Of a stretch of DNA of 64,000 nt, positions 23,184 through 35,222 are shown in pieces. How positions within the stretch are numbered: the stretch's first letter is position 1; the number at the start of each line of letters is the position of its first letter. Source of the DNA: Aspergillus flavus (Eukaryota > Ascomycota > Eurotiomycetes > Eurotiales > Aspergillaceae); contig NC_092406.1 of the NCBI RefSeq assembly GCF_009017415.1, positions 5,146,001 through 5,210,000 on the forward strand. The letters run 5' to 3'. The position numbers were made by a program, and so were the translations under genes. The notes under the pieces were generated by a model. The model had not been told where the DNA came from. It did not search any database and saw only the letters and a program-made list of their open reading frames with translations.

Positions 23184-24300
23184 GTTCACACGCCCTACTC
23201 TTTATTGGGAAGGGCGGGGATCACGATAGTAGGCGATAAGACGGGGAGGAGGGGGGATCAAACAAGAAAGGGAAGAAAAAAAGGAAAGATAGGAATCACA
23301 GGCCGGATGGGGGGAAAGAGATAAGGACGATTGAAGAGGTTCAAGAACCAGCCCAGCAAGCAATGAGAGTCGAGGGAAAAAGAGCTCGACGCAGGAATGA
23401 GAGCGTCGAGGGAGCGATTGGTCCGTGGCGCAAGGAATAAATTCCAGTCTACCCGCCCTAAACGAACGCTGCGTGCAGGAAGAGGATGCAGCAGTGGTGG
23501 AAAAGAATCGGGAAGCTAGGATCTGAAGGGGGTCCAAGTCAGTTATAGTTTAGGCACTTGGTCTGAGATCCGTCACAGGAATCAAAATCCAAATCAAATT
23601 CCAATTATAATAATAATAGTTGGATGGGTCGCACCACCACCGCAATATAGAGAAAACGAAACGGTAAATAATCAATTTATCCCACAAGGAAATAAGAAAA
23701 GAAGTGCGATTGGAGACGGACACGCAGCTAAAAAGGCTCGAGTGGAATGCATCAGTCCGTACCTATTGAAATTCAAGACGACGAATGTATGTCATGAATC
23801 AAGCCAGACCCAATTTTAATGGTGTCTCCTCCTTTGCCCCTCTTTCGCTTGATTTTCTCCTGGTTATAATTTGTCCAGATCGGAGGTAGAATAATTTCTT
23901 TTTCTTTTCTTTTTTTTTTTTTTTCTTAATTCCGGGATGATACTATGGTATGGCTGACAGTCAGTGCAAAGAGAGAGAGGGGCTAGACCCTCTAGACGCA
24001 CATGGCCGAATGAAGTAGAGCTGCTAATCGAGGAGCAATCCCAGATAGGAAAGTAAAATACAAGAGAAACGAAAAGTGATTCACGGGGGGCCGATACTGA
24101 GGCGACGGTCAAACCGATAATATAAGAATAATACTGGGAGAGGGAAAGCAAAGAGGGAGGGGGGAAAGAAAAAGAAAGTGAAGAGAGGTGGAAAGGCTCT
24201 AAGAGAAGAAAGAGTGGAGGATGGATGACGGACTGGTTCTGGGCGGAGGAAACGGGCGTATCCATACGGAATGATATCCATACACATACACATACGGAAC
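23184..24300 (-). promoter_or_regulatory. areA 5' leader and proximal promoter
   Basis: Upstream of the areA ATG the coding strand is strongly pyrimidine-rich, as is usual for long Aspergillus leaders. GATA cores on the plus strand occur at 23224-23229 (CGATAG), 23234-23239 (CGATAA) and 23319-23324 (AGATAA), consistent with known autoregulation of areA. A run of A on the coding strand (T tract on plus, near 23911-23924) lies further up. The transcription start cannot be placed. Confidence 0.45.
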
Positions 24301-27010
24301 CAGTAATAATCCTGGGAAACTAAACATCCTTACCTTTTCCAGAAAATCACAGCGTCACATTTTTTGGTTCCCGCCGTAAGAAGAGAAAATCGGCGCAGGG
24401 ATACTTGCAGCCTCGCATTAATTAATTTTATTCCTACAGTACGTAGCATGATCATCCACTTGCGAGAGCTTTCATTCTTCTCTCCCTGACCATTGTGTTG
24501 ACTCTTCCCCAGTCTCCCCCAGAGGAAAACTATGTTGACCAAATCAGACAGAACTCTTGCAGGATCGGTTCAAACGAATGGATGTATCATGAATCATTCA
24601 AATTATATTGGGTCCCGCTGGAATTAAGTTCCCTGAGTGAAACCAACGACCAAAACCGTCTGGAACGCAGGTATTACGAATACTGAGCCGACCGATCTCT
24701 CGACTCGAGTGCTTCCGGTGGCGACCCATTTTAGCTCGTGGTTTTTAACGTTGCTGGGGATGTTCTCGAAGCTGCAGGGCGCTAAATTAAATTAAACCCG
24801 TACGGATTCTCTGCTCCTCTTCACACGAGAGAAAAGGCTTGACATAATCATGAATATAATCAGAATCCTTCGCATGTAACCGTCCCCTGATCCCTGGCGG
24901 AGGGTGGTCCACGACCCTGACCTATATCATGTTTCGTTAAAACCAAAATCAATTGAGCCTGATGTACCTAGTGTTAATCGAGACATCCCAACCACTATGT
25001 CGGGAAATCTAAACTATTTCATAGATAGTTATTTTAAAACCTGAACGGATCCATTCGTCTTAACCGACGGGTAAAATGCAACAGACGAACTAGCACTAAC
25101 ATTAGGCACAGGTACGCATTAGTAGTACTTTTCCTTCATGAGCTTAGATCCAAAATCGGAGATTCCACTTAAAGTACCCCGTTCGGCCGTATTTGGGAGT
25201 AAACTCCGCCAATGACCGCTCCGCATCGTCTGTTTCAAAGATGCAAAAATCATGGACTGAGAACCCGGACTCTCTAATCACTCTCTGGTTGGTAGTCCAC
25301 ATCCCGAACGTCGTACCCATAGTACATACACCATCAGTGAGTCAAGGGGTTTAAGCGGAGGGAGCATTCCGAGTTGTTCTCTTGAATCCTTTGTTTAGGG
25401 ATAGACAACGGTAACCAACGAGATCCCTTCATGAATAATACCATACCTTACTCACCCGGCCGAGATGCGAGGACGAAGCTTTCGGCTTCTGACCGAGACA
25501 AAAGTCATGTAATCAAGAGAAGAGGAACAATGTCAACGAGGGACAGAACAGAATTATCGGGGGCGGGTTCTTGAATCGTGGACAATGCGTCTTGCATGCA
25601 TACAATTACACAGACCATCCATCGGGCCGACCTTGGGCTCATGGTCCATGTCCACGGTCGACGTCTAACAGCCCGTATTATACATACAGGGGGTTACGGA
25701 TACAACTTTCTCTTTCTCTTTCTCTCTCTCCCTCTCTCTATTACTAGGGCCAAGGTACGCTTCCGGAGGATTGAGCGACCTCTCCGCTCATCGGATTCCT
25801 TCATCACATCCACTCCAGTCTCGACCGGAGCAATCAGCAGAGAGGAGACATGTCAGACCGGCTCGATGGCATCGGGCACCGGCCTACCAGAGTAGAACTG
25901 ATAGCCTCCAGGGCAAAGGTCCATGCGCTACCGGCGGGGCGGACTCAATCAAAAGCCAGCACTCGGGCAACCCGTCTGGTCCGGACGAGCTCCGAAGACA
26001 GGAACCTCTCTCCTTCGTTCGGCCCTTCTTGGAATAAATAATTACAAGACTGGTGCTCTCTGCACATGGCTGATTGCCAGATTTAGAGTTTGTCCTTAGT
26101 CGTTCTCGTTTCCATGTATATCGAGGCATACGAACTTTGAAGTGGTACTTTTGTTGCCTTCACAAAAACCACACCTGCTCATTGGTGGGTTTCAATAGAA
26201 TGTTGCAAGATGATGAATAGAATGTAAACTTTTTTCCAAGCTCCCCACGAAATGATCGGAGTCTATGCGATGACATTTGCCGAAATCATCGTTAATGCCA
26301 CTAGAGCCCAACGACAGATTGGGAAACCAATGAAGCTGTATCAATTGAATTTTGTGTAGGATGCCTCGTCTCACCGGCGAGTTTCCATTCCTATCTTACC
26401 CGATCTGTGTATCCGTCCGGTTCCCGCTTGCGGTATGGTAAGTATGGTCACCCCGTTTCACGCCCGTAACCGAGCTGACGCTAGGGAAGTACAGGCCCGA
26501 TGCCTATAGCCTCTTTTCTCTCACTCACGGTCTACGCAGTCTACAGCCTCCTCTGTCCTATAATGTCCACTAGACGAAGAATTAAGCAAGGGGCATCCAC
26601 GATGGAAATGAATCCGGATCCACTCTCAGCGGGGGTGTCTGTCATCTTGTTCGAAGTAGCAACGATCGATCGTCGCTTCTGTCTTGTGTCTGGATTGCCC
26701 AGTCACGATAGATGTACTTTAGTCGGGGTTAATTTCGGCCAGACAAGTCTTCACGGTTGGTATCAAGCTGCAAAGCATGCAGTAGTTGCTCCATCGCCTT
26801 GTCCTGAGATGTCGGGTTAACCCGATCGTAGTGAATGTAAGCACCACTACCATACCTGTGGGTGCCATTTAGAATAGCGTAGAGAGCAAGGTATGCGCAC
26901 GAGCAAATGGAGCTTCGCCCGCTCCCCGGTACATCCTGACCTCCAGACGGCAGAGGGCCCAATCTGTCTACAGGCAAGCGTGCCAAGAGGATCAAGGCTG
27001 TCTGAGAATT

Positions 27011-27033
27011 AAAAAAAAAAAAAAAAAAAAAAA
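27011..27033. repeat. A homopolymer, 23 nt
   Basis: Uninterrupted run of 23 A on the plus strand in the gene-free region. Confidence 0.95.
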
Positions 27034-30000
27034 TCACAGCCGTTAAGAAAATGAGACAGCCGCGGGATGACCAGGCATAGTGCATGCTCTGTGAACGGCA
27101 AATGTGCACTGAATAGCGGGGTAGAGACAGCTTTTCGAACCAGCTGTCAGTTAGCACCTCCCTGGGTAATTGTCGTTGAGCCAGTCGTGTGTCTTCCTTG
27201 GTTTCTTCCACTTTGCATTTCGTTGTCTTTCGGCCCCACGGGATAGACAACCGCGAGGTCCACCGCGCTAGTGGTTGATAATCATATTAATTCCACTGCC
27301 CACATAGCAACCACGATGACCTGGAGAGATAACGGTGATAAGCTGATAAGCGTGTAATTTGACTTGGTCATCGCAGCCAATGGGTATCTGTCGATCGGAC
27401 CGAGGTGAGTTAGAATCATATTAAAGTGCAAGAGATGCATGTCGGCTCTTCCTCGGGGATACCCCAAAACATCAATCACTCAAGGTTCGGATAATTAACG
27501 TCTTGGTTTCCCCCTTTCAGTTTCGGATTTGGGGTTTTTTATTTTATTTTTGTTTTGTTTCTTCTTTTGCCTCATGTCGATCGCGTGAATTGCCCGCTAA
27601 TAAAGAAACCTATTTCAAAATGAAAACGACGTCAGCCTTGTCCCGGGGGCGTGGCAAAAGCAACTGAACTCCAACAATCTAACGGGATAAAGTTCGAGTG
27701 TGAGAGGCCGGCTGCAGGCCAAGATCAAAGAAAACGCGACGAAGTGGGCGAGTGGCGTGCAGATTAACCACTAAAAGACAGCCGCTGCCGTTCAAGATCA
27801 ACCCACTTAATGGGACTAAATCCTGATAATCCCTTCTCCTTTCCCTCTCTGTAGAAGCAATGTCAGCGTATAGGATGACAATGGCAGAGGACACCACGCC
27901 ACGCCACGCAACACGAGACCTTCGGCTTGGTCCCTTTTTGGTTCGGATGCATCGTGAAGTCTCCCGGCGGGTGGGTTCTTGGGATAATCCAGTAGAAATC
28001 AACTAAGGCGTGTCGCGTGCCTGAGCTAACCTGTCGCGGTAAGTATACCGTCGCCAAGGGTGGAAGTAGCCTGCATCTTACAGTCGGAATCGCAATGGCA
28101 AACAGATGGACATCTCCTGGCAGTGACATACTCATTGGTAATAATCACGGAGGACCGCCCACCAATCACAGGGTCATTGTCGCAAGGGTTAGTGAGGTAG
28201 ACCGACTTCTGGATGACGCGGTAGAGGAAGATCATAGTAATTGACCCCGACCATAATAACAAAGGGCAGGAACAATAGACAGACTGGGTTAGAATGTCGG
28301 CAAATCTGTTGGAGTAATTCCGGGGAGACTGACATCGATGGCGCAGTCAAGCTCCATTGTCCATACCACAATCGCCCCATCTGGAGATGGCGTCCAACCC
28401 CAGCCTGGGAGGGTTGGACGATGTGGGGATGCACCGTCCGAGGCATTCAATCATGACGGTGACAATGGTCATCGAGGTGCAGGTAGTGACTGGTGTTATC
28501 ATGGATCGCATTACCATTCTCCCCAGACAATGATAATAATAGCGATAGTAATCACCCTATCTATGATCGATCATCTGTCATTATCTTCGAAGCGAGAAAG
28601 AGATGCAAGTCTTTCCACCTATTTCTCGCGGGTCCGGCGGATACTCCGGAAATAGACGAAACCCCCCTGCAGTGGGTGATTGACTAGAGTGGCAATAACT
28701 CCATGCAGGAATGCAGTAGGAGCACGCGTAGCGAGGGCTGTGTCGAGCAGCCGACGACGAGATGAAGTCAGTGCGGATAAGAAAGGATCAATGATACAGA
28801 AAGGAGGGGGGGGGGGTGTATTTGATTCCAGCAGCTATTCCAACCATCCATTACTTTTCATCGTGGTTGCCTTTTGTCTTCGATTTAATTCAGTCGGGTA
28901 GTATGGGAGTGTTGGGCCGAAAGAAGTATAGCTTTTTGGCAACGAGGACGTGGAGATAGCCATACTTATTTCGCACATCTTGCCCGTCGACTTTCTCCCG
29001 CATAATTCACCTCTTGTGCTGGAAGAACTTTAATCTCTCGACACATCAGGAAGGGAATGAGAAATATAACCCTGTGGAACATCCCTCAAGAGTTATTATA
29101 TATATGGCCTTTGTGGCCCGATCACTGTATCATCACCCAAAGGAACGGTGAAAAGACGTGATAGAGAATGGCGACAACGTCAGTCCAATGGGGACGGGGA
29201 GCAGACTTTTTGTACGAATTCAAGGGGACAAACATAACAAAGCCGACCGTCGGCCTTCAGGCATGAACCGTGATAACCACCTGCAGGTGTTCGAGATAAG
29301 AACGGTTACATTCAGAGGATCAGCCCCAACATTCCTGCAAGGCAAATCAAATGAATCGGAATGTTTGGATCCTCGACAACCGTTATCTCTTTCCCCCTGG
29401 CCCCGTCCTATGTAAACTACGATAATATGCTGAGGCTATTATTCTCCAGGTCTCCATAACTCTCCGCAAAACGACCCCGGATAGGGCCCATCCCTTTATC
29501 GTCTTAAAGCTTGTCGAGCTGATAGCCCTTCTAGAGCCATCATCGACGCAGAACACCGCCCATTGAACCTCTCCAGAACGCCAGCGCGTCTTGACGGCTT
29601 ATCTACTGCCAGTCAACTTAGTATCACTCCCGCGGAGATATGTCATTCTCTCCCTGTCACGTAAGTCTGCATTATGATAAGCAGGCAGTCATCATTGGCA
29701 GACCCAATGAAATGAGCTGCACCTTTATCTTAAGTGGCCTATTGTGTATCACTGACAACTGCACTGCAACTATAACTTAGTACATGCATATATAGCTAGG
29801 GAAATCACATCATTCTCTTCCCGACAACATCTTCTCACCCATGATATGTCCATTAGCCACAGAGCTGACACGCTTCTAAGGTACTACTCCGTAAAGCGAG
29901 AAGATATACCTACAATTCTGAATGACGCAATACCCCTTATCAATCCCTGTAGAAACAATATATCTACTCAGACGTAATTTCTACTTATCACCACAAGTAC

Positions 30001-31057
30001 TCTATACCGAGACATCTCAACTCAAGCAACTGTCACGATAGCCCTGGAGTATTATCCTGACCACTCTGTCCCGAAAGACGCACAGACACGTACACCTTAT
30101 CGATCATCCACCTAATGCTTCGCCAACAGCACCTTAAATGTTGCATTCTCCTTCAGACAATACCGTCAGCATCTACCATCGCCTCAGAGGTTGGTGTTGA
30201 AGTATCGGTCTCAAACTCCAATAAGATATAGCAGTAGTAGCTATCCATTCCCTCCAAGCCCTCATGACCCCCTCAACTTCTTTTGGTGTAAACGATAGTT
30301 CTACGGTTGTCTTAACATTCATACCCCACGAAAGGATTCTGATACCTTTTACTATAAAAAGTATGAGGCCCCAATATGTCAGTAGGCTGGAGTAACGATT
30401 CGAATATCCAGGGTGGTCTGGTGTATTTGGGTCCATGGCCATCAAGACTACACGGAGACGTAACATACTCGACCAAAGATGAACGTCGGCTCTATAGATC
30501 TCATCTTCATTATCGTCCTATCAATCCAAGTCTATCTGTGATATATCCGTTCATACAGCAGAAATCTATATTTCGTTGAAGAGAAAAGAAAAGTAAAAAA
30601 GTCTATGTGGCAGAAGAGATGATAGACAAAGATAGGAGGGAAAGAAAAGAATATCAACGTCAACAGGAACATGTCGAATCAGTCCATGAGGGGGTAGTAA
30701 AAATGCAAAAAAAAGGGCTTAAGCAAGAGACGTAAAACCATAGCAATCCTTCACGTCCACCAACCGTTCTCCATCAACCGAAGATGAGAAAGTAATAATT
30801 CAGTTCTCGGGGGTGATGGCCTGTAAACGGGCGAATCGCTGCTTGGTGGTCATGTTTGGCAACTAGTTGATCAAATTGTGGTGATGGAAGTCAACGCATG
30901 GTGAACCCAGATCACGTTACCCACGGGCCCAGTTGGCCAGACGTCTACCCTCGCCATTAGACCTATTATCAATGACACCTGTCCCGCTGGTGCTCTAACA
31001 ACATAGCTCATAAAACCAGACATGGATATCCAACGATGAAACAAAAGAAAAGTAACG

Positions 31058-31080
31058 AAAAAAAAAAAAAAAAAAAAAAA
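31058..31080. repeat. A homopolymer, 23 nt
   Basis: Uninterrupted run of 23 A on the plus strand, about 280 bp beyond the stop of the Zn2Cys6 gene. Confidence 0.95.
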
Positions 31081-31360
31081 GCCGAAGTGATAGAATAAAG
31101 TCAATGACATCAGAGATCTAACTGTGCCCTTGTACAAATGTCACCTCAAACACAAGTGTAGAAAAGGGGTCTCACGGAAGAAACGAAGATGGAAAATGCC
31201 GCCCAAAATCCTTTGCGCCCGCTAATGAATAGCTGTAAAGGAAATGCCCACGATGGAAAGGTGGAGGGTAGAAGAAGAATAGATGCAAAAAGATCGCACT
31301 GGGTATTATGTAACGGAAGCTTCTTTTTCTTGCTGAAATCAATGCCGACGTGCTAGTTCA

Positions 31361-32574
31361 TTACCGGGGAGACTGTCGTTGGCCTGGATGGCCCATTGGG
31401 GGTGGACTACCAAACGACGCTTGTTGTGCAGCGTCCCCAGCATACATCTGATACTGAACGACATTCATGGGCGACATATTATTCACGTCTTGCCAGGCAG
31501 GAAACCCCATTGCTGCGGGGGTACCAGCGTATGTTACTGCAACTGGCGTCCCCTGAAGGTCCGTCGGTGGAGGGCTCTGCGGATTAACATGGTTGCCCGG
31601 GAAAGGCTGCACTGGGCTGGCCATGTCGGGGTTCATATCTGGGGGAGGTTGCTGGAATTGGCCAGGATTGGGGTACGGTGCCGCAGCCATGTCTGGCGGC
31701 GGGGGATAGGTCATAGGTCGTGTTGGGGGCACTTGCCATACTGATCCATCCGGTTGTATAGCATATGTCGGCGCGGGACTGAGCGTCTGCGGTTGTGAGG
31801 GGACTGTCGGGGTCGGAAGCCCTTGTGCCATTGGCATGGTGGCCATGGGGTTCGGTCCCGGGCTCCATACATTGGAAGGCATGTTCACCATCTGTGGTTT
31901 CCCCGCCGACATGTTTGTTAATATTTGACCGTCTGCTGAGATCGTGGTGAATTCGTCCCACGGTACCGAGGGATCGAGGGGCGGCGCTGTTGCAAATTCA
32001 GGAGCCCCTACATTGCGATCTAACTTTGTTAACAAACCTTCTTGTCCTCCGAAGGAGAAGATCACCACCCACCTGGTGCAAACGATGTCATGGAATTTCC
32101 AGCGAACGCTCCAGCGTTGAACGCCGCGACATCTGGGGCGGAACTCAACGGTATTGGCTGGTACGGAAAAAAGGCCTCGGTTTGTTCTCCCCCGCTCACT
32201 GCTGGCGGAGAGGACGAGGCGGTTGAGGGATCGGTCGACGCCGTGTTCGAACCTGGGCGAGCTTTCTTTTCGATTGGCGGCTGCTGGTCAACTGGGAAGA
32301 ACTGACACTCCTTTTTTAGTCGAATACAATTCTCACATCGACCCTGAGCGTCGTCCGCCGCTACCAGACATCGTATCTTTCGTCGCCGACAATGCACTAT
32401 GGAATGATAAGCAACCGAGGTTTACGAGGGAGTAGCGATGCCAACCCAGGGGCAAAAAGGACAGAACTGACCACATGCGACAGACGTGCGATGATATCCC
32501 AGCTTGTTGCGCTTCTTATCTGCGGCGGTTGAGGATTCCATGATCGCGGTTTGCGAGGTGGGTGTCGAAGTCAT
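31361..32574 (-). CDS. Zn2Cys6 transcription factor
   Basis: Three exons, 32574-32472, 32396-32073 and 32007-31361, with introns of 75 and 65 nt, give 357 residues. After MTSTPTSQTA and the basic KKRNKLGYHRTSVAC, the first splice completes the binuclear zinc cluster: C at about 34, CVHCRRRKIRC, then GRCENCIRLKKEC, spacing CX2CX6CX10CX2CX6C. This is the fungal-specific DNA-binding domain, placed at the N-terminus. The remaining residues are rich in Pro, Gln and Met (PPPPDMAAAPYPNPGQF) and look like a disordered activation region; no fungal-TF middle-homology domain is evident, so the protein is short for the family. An alternative start is the in-frame ATG at residue 12. Its target genes are unknown. 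It stands alone between two gene-free regions of 7-8 kb. Confidence 0.85.
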
Positions 32575-33768
32575 AGTAGTTCCGACAACCGCAGGCATAG
32601 CTCCAAGGAGCGAGACAGAGAGTTAGAGCCCCAAAAGGAAGGGCGCATGAATCACACACGAGTTTTTTAAACAAGAGAGTCAAATGGGTGAGATGTACTC
32701 GATCCCCAAGGCGCGCGAAGACTACTAGTAGTGACTGGAGAACGAAAGTCCACCCATGCAAAGCGCAAAAGTGCAGGGACCGAAGATCCAGACAGCAAGG
32801 GACACACCACGCGGGAATCTGGGGGCGATCGGTGAAATGTGTTGCTTTGGCTGGTGAAGTTGTGGTACGTAGACCGATTTCTCCGTTTCGCAATGTTACT
32901 CCACAGTCAATCTGCTGCGCGCAAGGCGATGCTAACCAACAACAGTCCAGAGAATGATGGGCAATCCAGAGTCGGTTTCACACGATTAGCTCGTGGTCGG
33001 GAGGAACCGCACTAAGGGTGTAAGTATTATTTTTTGGTTGTTTCGTCGTCGTCGTGGCAGTCGTCAAAGCAAGAGGGAATAGTTGTTTAGTATGTCGCAG
33101 GGTTGGTTGAGGGTAAATTGGCCCACGGGGACAAGGACCGTCTCCGCCCACGGGTCTGAAGGAGGTATTATAAAAGACAATATTAATAGGAGAGGGGGAA
33201 AAAATAATAATAATAATAGAAAATATAAAAATCCAGATCAAGTCGACAACTAAGAGTATGCCAGGGAAAGGAGAGACCTCTTCCAAAATACGTTGAAGGG
33301 TGGAAAAAGGAGAAAAGAAAGTAAGGTACCTCGTCGCAATGAAACCTTGGGCGTGAGAATAATTAAGAAGAAAACTGGAGCCAAATTGGAGAGCGATACC
33401 AATGAAAGAAAGAAAGAAAGTAAACCTGAAAGAAAGCGAGAGAGGCCCGGTGCGTAATAATCAATGAATTACCTACTTACACTTCGGGATCGAGGATCTC
33501 GGGACTTTTACTTCTTTTTCTTCCTTTTTAATTATGGAGATTAATTTTATGTTTACGATTATTATTTTATTTCGCTGGTTGGAATTTTTTATAAATTTTA
33601 TTTCAATTATTTTCTTCAAAGGATAAGTGAGAGAGGGGGCTTAGAAAGAAAGGGGGACAGGAAATTCGAAGCTACTAAAGGAGAATAAAATCAAAGAGAC
33701 TCGAAAGGTAAAATAAAATAAAATAAAATAAAAATGCAAAAAGAAAATGAGGGAAAATACGGAGTAAA

Positions 33769-33805
<37 letters not shown>

Positions 33806-34937
33806 GAAAAAAGAAAAAGAAAAAAATTTCGAGAGTGGATAACAGAGATGAGCCAAACAGGAAAGGAATCATGAACATAATCTGGACAGTGAATATACTA
33901 AAGATAATTATAGATGGGCAGAGTGAATTGAGGATGATGAATCCCTCCCCCATGGAATTACATACTGGATGGAGACCTTCCAGAATCAGACCCTGAATAA
34001 TAAAACAGCCTAAAAGAATAGCACTATGCCCTAAACTGCAGATGAAACACCTCAATCTCTCTGAATTTTTTCTTTTTTTTTTATTTAAAAAATAAAAAAC
34101 AAATCAGTCTAATGTATGTGCAAGGATGATGATGATGAATGTGATTCCTATTATTATCACTTGTTCTAATCTATATTGAACACCCTTTCCCCAGATAGAT
34201 TCCAATCCACCCACTCCGGTGACGTTGAAAGTCTTGTCAGGAACAATGATTGGAATGTGGCTGTGGAACGCCATTGGCCCTGTTGATACATTGGACCCAA
34301 GGACTCCCTTTCCTTTCTTTCTTTCAGGCTGGAATTAAAGGGTTGCCAAATCCCTCTTGTTCAGTTGTCTGATGTTGTACCCTAATACTTTGTACGATTA
34401 TGCGATTCCCTGCAATCTCCCCATGTCTACTGTCCCTAATACACCGTTCTGCGTGAGAGATATAAAACCCGTCAATATTCCATCAGGCCATCGGATATCC
34501 CCCCCCTCTCTCCCCTGACCTTCTCCAGCCACTCCAGGCGGTGGTTCGTCCCAATTCAACGCAACCATGGTCCCAGAGGCCTGTGACAGACATCTGTAAC
34601 AGGAATAGTGGGGGATGTGGGGGTTTCTTTTTCCTTCGAGTCTTCGCCAGGCATGTTTCCCCATTACTCTCCTCTCTCTCTTCCCTCCCAGTGAGTTGGT
34701 TAAGGGGCAAAGAAAAGGTTGAAAGGGTAAATAAGAAAATAAAATAAAAAACTAAAAAGGAGAATCAGAACCCATCGATGAAAGTCCAGATACCTGAAAA
34801 AGTCTACGACCTGTCAATCATGGGTAATCTTGAAGGAGTAGAAAAGATGGGGGGTAAATTGGAGCCTGACTCGGAGACATTAAATTTAACTCCCTCGTTT
34901 GGCCAGAGCCCTACCGGTTGTGATTGGTGAAGGGTTT
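32575..34937. other. Upstream region of the Zn2Cys6 gene, low complexity
   Basis: No gene was recognised. It contains GAAA repeats (33403-33420), AAAAT repeats (about 33710-33735), an ATA/AAT microsatellite near 33206-33220 and a 28-nt A tract (33774-33801). A TACGGAGTA nonamer occurs at 33758-33766. A long 5' leader of the minus-strand regulator is likely. Confidence 0.5.
33774..33801. repeat. A homopolymer, 28 nt
   Basis: Longest A run in the window, adjoining AAAAT repeats. Length in the real genome is uncertain because such runs sequence poorly. Confidence 0.9.
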
Positions 34938-35222
34938 ATGGGGCTGGCGGTGGATGAAGCCAATGAACGATACCTTGGCGTAGAAGAGCTTCCCCTTTGG
35001 GTGCTGAGAAGTTTGGCTGCGTGTTCAGGGAACCCAAAGAGGCTTAGCGAGCAAGTCGAAACGGACCCTCGAAACTTTGCTGAGCTTCGAGAAGCCCTGG
35101 AGTCGTCATCGTTTTTTTATGGTTCACCAATCAGCGTCAGTCGAACAGCCCCAGGCTATGGGGCAGGGACTAATTTCATCGTCATCCCAGTCGATGAATG
35201 GGGATTCCACACGATGTATTAA
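34938..35222 (+). CDS. Possible small protein of unknown function (94 residues)
   Basis: Open frame from ATG 34938, with the frame extending 13 codons upstream without a start. The translation has an ordinary protein composition, for example NERYLGVEELPLWVLRSLA and NFAELREALESSSFFYG, and sits in locally less AT-rich DNA than its surroundings. No family was recognised and no splice partner could be joined. It could equally be a fragment of a lost gene. Low confidence. Confidence 0.25.
   Translation: MGLAVDEANERYLGVEELPLWVLRSLAACSGNPKRLSEQVETDPRNFAELREALESSSFFYGSPISVSRTAPGYGAGTNFIVIPVDEWGFHTMY

Larger units (their letters stand above)
24301..31360. other. 7-kb region without a recognised gene, upstream of areA
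   Basis: No open frame on either strand looks like a conserved protein; the longest (minus 26729-27250) crosses a homopolymer and has no motif. It contains a CT-rich stretch near 25705-25745, a G tract near 28805-28817 and two A tracts (27011-27033 and 31058-31080). It probably holds distal areA control sequence and the 3' end of the Zn2Cys6 gene. Non-coding transcripts cannot be excluded. Confidence 0.45.

Noticed and set aside
26729..27250. 173-codon open frame on the minus strand
   Set aside because: It runs through the 23-nt A tract (a poly-Phe run) and has no conserved feature.
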